Positions 7,427-13,222 of a stretch of DNA of 25,003 bases are shown here, piece by piece. The translations under genes and the position numbers were made by a program. Source of the DNA: UBA10205 sp964373815 (GTDB lineage Archaea; Iainarchaeota; Iainarchaeia; Iainarchaeales; Iainarchaeaceae). Under the pieces are notes generated by a model. It saw only the letters and a program-made list of their open reading frames with translations, did no database searches and was not told the DNA's origin. The stretch is from assembly GCA_964373815.1 (NCBI GenBank), contig CAYJWI010000017.1:1-25003 (forward strand), read 5' to 3'. Numbering within the stretch: the first letter of the stretch is position 1; each line of letters starts with the position of its first letter.

Positions 7427-8053
7427 ATGAGAATCATCCTCTGCAGGCACGGCGAAACGGATTTCAATGTCCAGAAGAGGCTGCAGGGAATCCTCGACAC
7501 AGAGATAAACGGGCGCGGCAGGAAGCAGGCAAGGCTCGTCGCGCAGAGGCTCAAGGGCAAGGAGATTGAATACGCTTTTTCCTCGCCGCTCAAGAGGTGC
7601 AGGGAAACCGCGAAGGAAATAATGAAGTTCCACAAGGCAAAGCTCGTTTTCAGGCCTGACTTGCGTGAAATCGACCTCGGTATTTATGCCGGCATGGACC
7701 GCGACGAGATTGACCACAAATACCCGGAAATATGGGCGCGCAGGGTCGACAACAAGTACTCCTTCCACCACGAAGGCGGGGAGAGCTACAGGGACATGGA
7801 CGAGAAGCGCGTTCGGCCCCTGCTAAAGGAGTTCTCGGAGAAGTATTCGAGCAGGAAAATACTTATTGTCACGCACATGGGGTTCGGAAGGCTGCTAATC
7901 GGGAACCTGCTTGGCCTCGGGCCGAACGAAAAAATGAATGTTGAGTTCCCGAACGACTGCATTTACTTCATCAACTACCTTCCGCACAAGACAGAAGTCA
8001 AGTACTTCCTCGCGGAAAGCGGTAAGGCGGGAGAGGGGTGCTTGGGAAAATGA
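7427..8053 (+). CDS. Histidine phosphatase superfamily protein (phosphoglycerate mutase-like)
   Basis: 208 residues, the common size of cofactor-dependent phosphoglycerate mutase-like phosphatases. The phospho-acceptor motif is CRHGETDFN (6-14, His8). SSPLKRCRET (52-61) supplies the second phosphate-binding Arg, LREIDLGIYAGM (79-90) the acid Glu, and VTHMGFGR (148-155) the second catalytic His. GpmB/PhoE/CobC-type enzymes with this layout are usually broad phosphomonoesterases, and true mutase activity cannot be deduced. ATG 7427 fits the TATA box upstream; a start at 7403 would precede the predicted transcription start. No functional link to the aromatic genes is evident. Confidence 0.85.
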   Translation: MRIILCRHGETDFNVQKRLQGILDTEINGRGRKQARLVAQRLKGKEIEYAFSSPLKRCRETAKEIMKFHKAKLVFRPDLREIDLGIYAGMDRDEIDHKYPEIWARRVDNKYSFHHEGGESYRDMDEKRVRPLLKEFSEKYSSRKILIVTHMGFGRLLIGNLLGLGPNEKMNVEFPNDCIYFINYLPHKTEVKYFLAESGKAGEGCLGK

Positions 8054-8160
8054 GCCGTGAATGGCCTCGCCAAACCTAGGCAAATGTGCACAGCACTTTT
8101 CCCTATGCAAATGACACATATAAAACTATGTTAGGGTTCAAACTAACCATTCAGAAACGA

Positions 8161-8168
8161 TTATATTG
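8161..8168 (+). promoter_or_regulatory. TATA box for leaderless lipoprotein mRNA
   Basis: TTATATTG is centred about 28 bases before ATG 8192, so transcription would begin almost exactly at the start codon. No ribosome binding site precedes the ATG, which agrees with a leaderless transcript. A second TATA-like element (CATATAAAA, 8117-8125) lies further upstream. Confidence 0.45.
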
Positions 8169-8191
8169 TAAATACTCCCTCAAGAACTACA

Positions 8192-8899
8192 ATGAGAATG
8201 GCCTTTACAGTTCTGTTAATTTCTTTAATAGTTTCTGGTTGCATAACCGAACAAAAACCACCAGTTATTCCTAACGAAGGAACTTCTGAATTTAAATTAG
8301 GACAACCTTTTGAAATTCAAGAAGATAGCAATTACTACAATTCAGAAAGAGAAATATCCCTTAGTGTAGAAAAAGCAGTGTATCAAGACAGAATCAAAGG
8401 ATTGTTGTTTTTCGCTTCTGCCGGTTTACTTGGGAATAATGGCCAATCCTTCAATTTTAACTTATCAGATAACAATAAATTATCTGATGCAGTTTTTGGG
8501 ATGGAACCAAACGCTTACAAAATCAAAGTAATTTCATTAGATTCAACAAACAAAAAAGCCACAGTTATAGTTGTGCCTTTTGAACATGCAAATCCCCAAA
8601 TTCCAGGAAGCGTAGCTTTCAAACTGGGCGAGGAATTCACTTTAGATATGAAGCCAGCTGAAAATGGATTTACAAAAACCTATCAAGCAGATGAAGGAAA
8701 AAGAGTAGATATCCGCTATTGGAGCTCACGAGATACGGAAATAGGAAAATCATTTACATTCGATTTTACCGTTGATCAAACAAAAAGAATTGCACTTTCG
8801 GAAACAATGCCTACAGTAACATTTGAAAATTACAAAGTAACCCTTGTTTCAATTGACGAAGCGAATCAAAAGGCTGAACTCATAATTGAAAAAGAATAG
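8192..8899 (+). CDS. Lipoprotein with two related beta-rich domains, unknown function
   Basis: 235 residues. It starts with a short lipoprotein signal (FTVLLISLIVSGC, Cys17 as lipidation site), so the mature protein would be tethered outside the membrane. The rest is beta-strand rich. Two halves look related: FKLGQPFEI (about 35-43) recurs as FKLGEEFTL, and YKIKVISLDSTNKKATVIV near residue 125 recurs as YKVTLVSIDEANQKAELII at the C-terminus. That suggests a duplicated domain of roughly 95-100 residues. Codon use is much more A+T-rich than the neighbouring genes (AAA, GAA, ATT, TTA dominate), which hints at recent transfer or a different origin. I recognise no family. Confidence 0.75.
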   Translation: MRMAFTVLLISLIVSGCITEQKPPVIPNEGTSEFKLGQPFEIQEDSNYYNSEREISLSVEKAVYQDRIKGLLFFASAGLLGNNGQSFNFNLSDNNKLSDAVFGMEPNAYKIKVISLDSTNKKATVIVVPFEHANPQIPGSVAFKLGEEFTLDMKPAENGFTKTYQADEGKRVDIRYWSSRDTEIGKSFTFDFTVDQTKRIALSETMPTVTFENYKVTLVSIDEANQKAELIIEKE

Positions 8900-8903
8900 T
8901 GGC

Positions 8904-8909
8904 TTTTTT
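8904..8909 (+). terminator. T-run after lipoprotein gene
   Basis: Six T residues five bases after the lipoprotein stop, the expected form of an archaeal terminator. A further T5A3 follows at 8932-8939 and may be part of the next promoter. Confidence 0.35.
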
Positions 8910-8962
8910 AACAAACTGCCCAATTCAGAACTTTTTAAACAAGCCCTAGGCGAACCAAAACC

Positions 8963-8971
8963 GTTTTTAAG
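8963..8971 (+). promoter_or_regulatory. TATA-like box for glutamate dehydrogenase
   Basis: GTTTTTAAG is centred about 38 bases before ATG 9006. The predicted transcription start (about 8993-8996) falls just before the GGGTGG ribosome binding site at 8995-9000. Confidence 0.4.
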
Positions 8972-9005
8972 CAGTAAAACCACATACTTGCACCGGGTGG
9001 TGAAA

Positions 9006-10286
9006 ATGGAAGCGACACAGGAAAAAAGCGAAGTCGTCTGTGAAGTGTGCAGGATACAGCTCGGAAAGATCGCCCAGGTAAAGCACCTAACAGACATGGA
9101 GCTCTTCATTCTAAACCAGCCAAAGCGCACCATAAACATCAACATCCCGCTCATAATGAACGACGGCACCGTGAGGGTCTTCCCCTCATACCGTGTGCAG
9201 TATAACGACGCGCGCGGGCCGACAAAGGGCGGAATAAGGTTCCATCCGAAAGTCAGCATGGAGGAAGTCAAGGAGCTCGCATTCCTCATGACACTCAAGT
9301 GCGCTGTCGCGAACATCCCTTTCGGCGGCGCGAAGGGTGGGATAAAGGTTGACCCCAAAGAGCTCACGGAAAGCGAGCTGCAAAGGCTTAGCAGGGCATA
9401 CATACGTGAATATGCTGATTTCATCGGGCCGCACAAGGACATACCCGCGCCCGATGTCAACACCAACCCGAAAATAATGGGCTGGATGCTCGACGAATTC
9501 GAGAAAGTGAAGGGTGTGAAGGCGCCGGGAGTGATTACTGGAAAACCGCTCTCAATCGGCGGGAGCGAGGGGCGGAGCTATTCGACTTCCCTTGGCGGCG
9601 CGCTCACTTTGAGGGCATATCTTAAAAGCACCGGGAGAAAAGAGCCCGGCACAAGGGTCGCGATACAGGGATTCGGGAACGTAGGCTCGAACCTCGCAAG
9701 AATCCTCGATGAGTGGGGTTACAAGGTCGTCGCTGTCTCGGATTCGAAGGGCGGGGTGCATGATGAAAGTGGGCTTGACGTGAAATCGCTTTTAGCTGAA
9801 TCTGAAAAGGGCATGAGGGTGCAGGACCACGAGCATGGGAAGAAGATTTCGAATGAGGAGATAGTCGAGCTCGCTGTCGATGTTGTTGTCCCCGCGGCTG
9901 TCGAGAACGTAATAAACGCGAAGAACGTGAAGAATGTCAAGGCGCGCATAATACTTGAAATGGCAAACGGCCCAGTGACTGCCGAAGCCGATGATTTTTT
10001 CGAAAAGAACAATTTTGTCGTGCTGCCAGACATTTTGGCAAATTCCGGGGGCGTTATTGTGAGCTATTTCGAGTGGGTGCAGAACCTCTCGAACCTTTAT
10101 TGGAGCGAGCAGGAAGTCAACAAAAAGCTCGAAGAGTATATGTCTGCTGCTTTCACCGAAATAGAGAAGATACGTAAAGACGAGCACACATCCTACAGGA
10201 AGGCTGCCTATATACTCGCGGTGAAGAGGATTTTGCAGGCCGAAGAGGACCGCGGAAGGGTAAAGCGCAAAAACGCGAGGAAATGA
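9006..10286 (+). CDS. gdhA: Glutamate dehydrogenase (hexameric, Glu/Leu/Phe/Val dehydrogenase family)
   Basis: 426 residues, the normal length for archaeal hexameric enzymes that interconvert glutamate with 2-oxoglutarate and ammonia using NAD(P). Substrate-binding and catalytic motifs are present: GPTKGGIRFHP (71-81), MTLKCAV (95-101), PFGGAKGG (105-112, catalytic Lys110) and PAPDVNT (147-153). A Rossmann domain follows with IQGFGNVGSNLA. ATG 9006 is chosen for GGGTGG five bases upstream. The protein ends in a basic tail (RGRVKRKNARK). It lies between the two aromatic gene blocks and could supply glutamate for transaminations, but it has its own promoter and no coupling to them. Coenzyme preference cannot be judged. 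Confidence 0.95.
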   Translation: MEATQEKSEVVCEVCRIQLGKIAQVKHLTDMELFILNQPKRTININIPLIMNDGTVRVFPSYRVQYNDARGPTKGGIRFHPKVSMEEVKELAFLMTLKCAVANIPFGGAKGGIKVDPKELTESELQRLSRAYIREYADFIGPHKDIPAPDVNTNPKIMGWMLDEFEKVKGVKAPGVITGKPLSIGGSEGRSYSTSLGGALTLRAYLKSTGRKEPGTRVAIQGFGNVGSNLARILDEWGYKVVAVSDSKGGVHDESGLDVKSLLAESEKGMRVQDHEHGKKISNEEIVELAVDVVVPAAVENVINAKNVKNVKARIILEMANGPVTAEADDFFEKNNFVVLPDILANSGGVIVSYFEWVQNLSNLYWSEQEVNKKLEEYMSAAFTEIEKIRKDEHTSYRKAAYILAVKRILQAEEDRGRVKRKNARK

Positions 10287-10338
10287 GGCTTTTGAGGCTT
10301 TAAACGCCACCTTTGCCCCCGAAACCCCAAAATATACC

Positions 10339-10346
10339 TTTAAATA
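10339..10346 (+). promoter_or_regulatory. TATA box upstream of small RNA candidate, tRNA-Trp and trp operon
   Basis: TTTAAATA matches the archaeal TATA consensus well and predicts a start near 10365-10370. It is the only good TATA-like element before trpE on this strand; none is seen at the expected distance from the tRNA (about 10575-10585) or in the A-rich stretch before trpE. It may therefore serve the small RNA, the tRNA and part or all of the trp operon, if the T-runs in between are read through. Confidence 0.5.
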
Positions 10347-10365
10347 TTCTGAGCACAGTAATATG

Positions 10366-10448
10366 TATTGATTACATGGCTAGAAGGGATTTACTTTGGA
10401 GTTCATTCAAATAAGCCGCCTAGCCATCTGAACACAAATTCTTTTTTT
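10366..10448 (+). ncRNA. Candidate small structured RNA
   Basis: A segment of about 80 bases lies between a good TATA box (10339-10346) and a T7 run (10442-10448). It contains a perfect 8-bp inverted repeat, ATGGCTAG (10376-10383) and CTAGCCAT (10420-10427). Inside is a second hairpin, TTTGGA (10395-10400) with TTCAAA (10406-10411). No known RNA family, box C/D pair or H/ACA structure is recognised. An open frame from TTG 10368 to 10604 overlaps it but has no ribosome binding site and an odd composition. The call rests only on structure and signal placement. Confidence 0.3.
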
Positions 10449-10606
10449 AATAAAAACTCATTAATTAAAGCACTTTCTTCAATTTTCATCCCCAGCACGG
10501 GCAAGGGAAAATTACAGGCTTGTGCACTTTCTTTCTGCACCCCATGCGAAGAGAAGCGCATACAAAGTGTGGGCTGCGAGGAGGCATCAGAACCGGGACT
10601 CTGAAA
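10449..10606. other. Spacer between small RNA candidate and tRNA-Trp
   Basis: About 160 bases with an A+T-rich start (TTAATAAAAAC, TTAATTAAAG) and a more mixed second half. No gene, strong hairpin or clear tRNA promoter is seen. The TAATTAAA stretch at about 10463 is too far from the tRNA to be its own TATA box. Confidence 0.4.
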
Positions 10607-10721
10607 GGGGGCATAGCATAACCTGGTAGTGCGGCTGGCTCCAGCGGCTTTTTCTTGGAGAAACCTCGGGAAAAAAGGCCGGAGGCACCAGCTGATCAGG
10701 GTTCAAATCCCTGTGTCCCCA
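10607..10721 (+). tRNA. trnW: tRNA-Trp (anticodon CCA) with 42-base BHB intron
   Basis: The acceptor stem is GGGGGCA (10607-10613) with TGTCCCC (10714-10720) and discriminator A10721. The D arm is GCAT/GTGC (10616-10619, 10629-10632). The anticodon stem is GCTGG (10634-10638) with CCAGC (10688-10692), anticodon CCA at 10641-10643. The T arm is CAGGG/CCCTG around TTCAAAT (10697-10713). An intron at 10645-10686 sits at the canonical 37/38 position. It forms a bulge-helix-bulge: a central helix CTCC/GGAG flanked by the three-base bulges AGC and GCA, then an intron stem GGCTTTTT with AAAAAGGCC-like pairing. CCA is not encoded. All of this is archaeal. The gene lies about 150 bases before trpE, the first gene for making its own amino acid. 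Confidence 0.93.
10645..10686 (+). other. tRNA-Trp intron
   Basis: 42 bases from CGGCTT to GGAGGC between tRNA positions 37 and 38. Cleavage in the AG|C and GC|A bulges leaves a correct seven-base anticodon loop, CTCCAGA. The intron itself folds as a hairpin. It is too short for an endonuclease gene, and the archaeal splicing endonuclease would remove it. Confidence 0.88.
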
Positions 10722-10723
10722 CA

Positions 10724-10758
10724 CCTTTTTCTTTCTCTTGCAAAGAGAAAGGAAAAAG
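10724..10758 (+). terminator. Pyrimidine tract and strong hairpin directly after tRNA-Trp
   Basis: Just after the tRNA a T-rich tract (10726-10739) pairs with a purine tract (10743-10756). The stem is about 14 bp with one G-U pair and a GCA loop. The T-rich arm alone resembles an archaeal tRNA terminator. A second purine tract (about 10766-10787) could also pair with the same pyrimidine arm. The hairpin may stop tRNA transcripts, or shape the 5' end of the trp mRNA after tRNA 3' processing. Confidence 0.5.
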
Positions 10759-10786
10759 CTGTACCAAAAAGAAAGAGAAGAAAAAA

Positions 10787-10837
10787 ATGAATGAAAACGA
10801 TGGCAACAAAACGACCAAAAAAAGAACTTCTCCATGA
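10787..10837 (+). other. Short leader ORF before trpE
   Basis: ATG 10787 opens a 16-codon frame (MNENDGNKTTKKRTSP) ending at TGA 10835-10837. A second, 12-codon frame (MEKQKNENDVEK, 10838-10876) ends in TGA overlapping the trpE ATG. Neither contains Trp codons, so classical ribosome-stalling attenuation by Trp starvation is not supported. The two share a 12-base direct repeat, ATGAAAACGATG, at 10791-10802 and 10854-10865. Translation is unproven. Confidence 0.2.
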
Positions 10838-10872
10838 ATGGAAAAGCAAAAAAATGAAAACGATGTGGAAAA

Positions 10873-12480
10873 ATGAAGGGAATTGAACGCATTGACGGCG
10901 CAAAGGCCGGGAGCATTGTCACGCTCTATGAGGAGCTGCAGCTCGGCAAAGGGGTAGAGGCGCTCGGCTACTTCAGGAAAATATCCGATTATGGCAGGAA
11001 GGCAAACTGCATCCTGCTCGAGAGCGCAGACATTGTCACAAAATACGGCGAGAAGAGCATCGGCTCGGCAAATCCATGCCTCAAGGCAACTGGGAGGGGC
11101 AAGAAATTCGGGATAACCGCGCTCAATAGTTTAGGGAAAAAGTTCCTATCCAAGCTCGAAGGCGATCTGGCTTTCTGCACAAACCTCAAAGTCTCGCCTT
11201 CGAGCATTTCGGGGACGATTGAAAAGCCGCAGGGGTTTTTGAGCGAGAGCGAAAGGCTAAAGACAAAAACGCACGCCGACGTGCTGCGCGCGATAGCATT
11301 CAAGCTAAAACCCGCCTACAAGCCTTTCCCTGTCTATGGCGGGCTAATGGGCGCGATAGCTTACGACTTCATAGACAACTTCGAGCAGCTGCCGCAAAAC
11401 AAGGCGGACCTGCTAAAGGAGCCGGATTATGAAATGAATTTCTACGACAGCCTTTTCATGCTCGACCACACCAGCGGAAAAATGGTTTTTGCCGCGAACG
11501 CGCTGCTCTTCTCCGAAGACGATAAGGAATCAGAGAAGAAGAGGTGTGCCGAAGTAATAGAGACGTACAAGTCCGCGCTCGGCTATGAAATACCATACAG
11601 GAAAACGCACAAGGTCGCGGTGCAGAAGTTTTCGACCGACACGCCGAAAAAGGATTTCGTGAAAATGGTCTCCGAACTGAAAAAAAACGTGCTCGCGGGG
11701 GACGTTTTCCAGGTTGTCGCTTCGCGCACGATTTCCGCGCCTTACACTGCAGAGCCGCTAGACATTTACGCGGCCCTTCGTGCAATCAACCCCAGCCCTT
11801 ACATGTTCTACTTCAACACCTCGACAGGGATTCTTGCGGGAAGCAGCCCTGAAACATTCCTAAAAGTCGAGGGCGATGAGAGGAAAAAGGTCGAAATAAG
11901 GCCGATCGCAGGGACAAAGCCGAGGGGGATTGTGAAGGGAAAAATAGATGGCGATTTGGATTCTAGGTATGAGGCGGAGCTCAAGAACGACCGCAAGGAG
12001 CTCGCGGAGCACACAATGCTAATCGATCTCGCGCGCAACGATGTCGCAAGGGTTTCTGAACCCGGAACGCGGGTGTGCGATAAGCCTTACATGGTGGAGA
12101 AGTATTCGCACGTCCAGCACCTTGTGAGCAGCGTCACCGGGACATTGAAGCAGGAGTTCGATGCGCTGCACGCCTACCTCGCATGCATGAACATGGGAAC
12201 ACTTACCGGCGCGCCGAAAGTCGAGGCGATGAAGCTTATAAGGGAGCACGAGAAAACGAGGCGCGGGTTTTACGGAGGGAGCATCGGCTATCTCACGCCT
12301 TCGGGCGATTTCGATTCCGCGATAATAATACGCACACTAAAGCTCGCCGGTGGCAAGGCCTATGTGCGGGCCGGCGCCGGGATTGTGTACGACTCGAATC
12401 CTGAAGAGGAATTCAATGAGACCGAGCGCAAGGCTGGCGCGTGCATCAAGGCAATTGAAATGGCGGAGGGGAGAAAATGA
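10873..12480 (+). CDS. trpE: Anthranilate synthase component I
   Basis: 535 residues. It converts chorismate to anthranilate using ammonia from TrpG. The N-terminal region contains ILLESAD (LLES at 48-51), the tryptophan-binding element of feedback-inhibited TrpE, so end-product inhibition is likely. The chorismate-binding domain (about 255-525) has RPIAGTKPRG (343-352), DLARNDVARV (385-394), GTLTGAPK (442-449) and VRAGAGIVYDSNPEEEF (498-514). Family members often have SGAPK where this has TGAPK. ATG 10873 has only a weak purine-rich site upstream. This is the first gene of a thirteen-kilobase-scale run of coupled trp and aro genes. Its last 20 bases recur 149 bases downstream just before trpG. 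Confidence 0.95.
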   Translation: MKGIERIDGAKAGSIVTLYEELQLGKGVEALGYFRKISDYGRKANCILLESADIVTKYGEKSIGSANPCLKATGRGKKFGITALNSLGKKFLSKLEGDLAFCTNLKVSPSSISGTIEKPQGFLSESERLKTKTHADVLRAIAFKLKPAYKPFPVYGGLMGAIAYDFIDNFEQLPQNKADLLKEPDYEMNFYDSLFMLDHTSGKMVFAANALLFSEDDKESEKKRCAEVIETYKSALGYEIPYRKTHKVAVQKFSTDTPKKDFVKMVSELKKNVLAGDVFQVVASRTISAPYTAEPLDIYAALRAINPSPYMFYFNTSTGILAGSSPETFLKVEGDERKKVEIRPIAGTKPRGIVKGKIDGDLDSRYEAELKNDRKELAEHTMLIDLARNDVARVSEPGTRVCDKPYMVEKYSHVQHLVSSVTGTLKQEFDALHAYLACMNMGTLTGAPKVEAMKLIREHEKTRRGFYGGSIGYLTPSGDFDSAIIIRTLKLAGGKAYVRAGAGIVYDSNPEEEFNETERKAGACIKAIEMAEGRK

Positions 12481-12629
12481 TTTTTTTGAATGCGAGCGGT
12501 GCGAGCATAGTCCAGTCGCAGACTGGACTTCCGCACCCAACAACGAATCGAACAGCAAGAAAAATCAGCAATATTTCATTTGCTCGATTCGTTGCAGCCG
12601 GAACTGTTGTGGCGGAGGCGGGAAAATGA
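12477..12629 (+). CDS. Small ORF bridging trpE and trpG (50 codons)
   Basis: ATG 12477 overlaps the trpE stop (ATGA). The frame stays open for 50 residues to TGA 12627-12629, which overlaps the trpG ATG (again ATGA). It uses the GGCGGAGG ribosome binding site at the end of trpE. The peptide begins MIFLNASGASIVQSQTG and ends FVAAGTVVAEAGK; no domain is recognised. The frame runs through both hairpins, so its composition is partly dictated by the repeats. It would keep ribosomes moving from trpE to trpG despite the insertion. It may be only a translational bridge rather than a functional protein. Confidence 0.3.
   Translation: MIFLNASGASIVQSQTGLPHPTTNRTARKISNISFARFVAAGTVVAEAGK
12498..12594 (+). 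repeat. Two large inverted repeats within the trpE-trpG spacer
   Basis: Hairpin one: AGTCCAGTC (12509-12517) pairs perfectly with GACTGGACT (12521-12529) over a GCA loop. It is extended outward by GGTGCG (12498-12503) with CGCACC (12532-12537). Hairpin two: CAACGAATCGA (12541-12551) pairs perfectly with TCGATTCGTTG (12584-12594). It continues inward, after an ACA bulge, with GCAA/TTGC (12555-12558, 12580-12583) and GAAA/TTTC. A T7 run (12481-12487) precedes them, so a termination or processing role in the trp mRNA is possible. Alternatively they are the body of a small MITE-like element. Confidence 0.6.
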
Positions 12630-13222
12630 GTTCAATTAAAAGAATCCTGTTCATAGACAACTTCGACTCCTTCACCTACAACCTTGTCGACGAGTTCGAG
12701 AAGAGGGGCTGCAAGGTCGAGGTTTACAGGAACAACGTGCCGCTCGAGCAGGTCAAAAAGGTGGTTGAAAAGTTCAACCCGCACCTAATAGTCATATCCC
12801 CTGGCCCCTCGAGCCCTAAAAAAGCGGGCAACATCATCAAAATTATAAGGGAATTCTCCGGGAAAGTGCCTATTTTCGGGGTCTGCCTAGGCGAGCAGGC
12901 AATTATAGAGGCTTTTGGCGGAGTTGTAGGAAAGGCGGTCGAAACGATACACGGCAAGCCCTCGCTTGTGAGCCATGACGGAAAAGGCATTTTCGAGGGG
13001 CTTGCGAACCCTTTCCAGGCAGGAAGGTACCACTCGCTTGCGGGGCAGAAAATCCCAGCACAACTGATCGTGAGCGCGAAAAGCGAATCCGGGATTGTTA
13101 TGGGAATTCGGCACAAAAAGCACTTTGTCGAAGGCGTGCAGTTCCATCCTGAAAGCATACTTACCCCAGAAGGGGGGAAAATAATCGAGAACGTGCTTGC
13201 AATGGTGGAGGAAGGGCGATGA
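12626..13222 (+). CDS. trpG: Anthranilate synthase component II (glutamine amidotransferase)
   Basis: 198 residues, a complete class I glutamine amidotransferase that supplies ammonia to TrpE. It starts with the typical ILFIDNFDSFTYNL. The oxyanion region is ISPGPSSP (57-64), the nucleophile is Cys87 in FGVCLGEQAI, and His174 and Glu176 are in VQFHPESI. The residue after CLG is Glu, where nearly all TrpG/PabA proteins have His (CLGHQ). The catalytic triad is intact, so activity is still expected. ATG 12626 has GGCGGAGG (12611-12618) at a good distance; the longer open frame upstream is not coding. The stop overlaps the trpD start (ATGA). Confidence 0.95.
   Translation: MSSIKRILFIDNFDSFTYNLVDEFEKRGCKVEVYRNNVPLEQVKKVVEKFNPHLIVISPGPSSPKKAGNIIKIIREFSGKVPIFGVCLGEQAIIEAFGGVVGKAVETIHGKPSLVSHDGKGIFEGLANPFQAGRYHSLAGQKIPAQLIVSAKSESGIVMGIRHKKHFVEGVQFHPESILTPEGGKIIENVLAMVEEGR

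Larger units (their letters stand above)
12461..12629 (+). repeat. Near-direct repeat flanking a hairpin-rich insert between trpE and trpG
   Basis: The 20 bases at 12461-12480 (end of trpE, TGGCGGAGGGGAGAAAATGA) recur at 12610-12629 as TGGCGGAGGCGGGAAAATGA with two changes. Each copy carries a ribosome binding site and an ATGA. The first ATGA holds the trpE stop and the second holds the trpG start. The simplest reading is that trpE and trpG were once ATGA-coupled at one copy, and that a segment of about 129 bases was inserted with duplication of the junction. Whether this was a mobile element or slippage cannot be told. Confidence 0.6.

Noticed and set aside
8130..8147. Imperfect palindrome GTTAG-N8-CTAAC before the lipoprotein gene
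   Set aside because: Only five perfect base pairs in A+T-rich DNA; could be an operator but is weak enough to occur by chance.
10366..10448. Box C/D small RNA
   Set aside because: A CTGA is present at 10428, but there is no proper box C (RUGAUGA) and no internal D'/C' pair.
10368..10604. 78-codon open frame between gdh and tRNA-Trp
   Set aside because: TTG start without a ribosome binding site, spans a T7 run, and the protein has no recognisable feature. A structured RNA plus spacer explains the region at least as well.
10834..10887. Trp-containing leader peptide for attenuation before trpE
   Set aside because: Careful reading of the frames gives only short peptides without Trp codons; the single TGG near 10866 is not in a translated leader frame.
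12350..12625. N-terminal extension of TrpG in the same open frame
   Set aside because: The extension reads through trpE coding sequence in another frame and through the hairpins. TrpG family proteins start at the ATG 12626 position, which has its own ribosome binding site.
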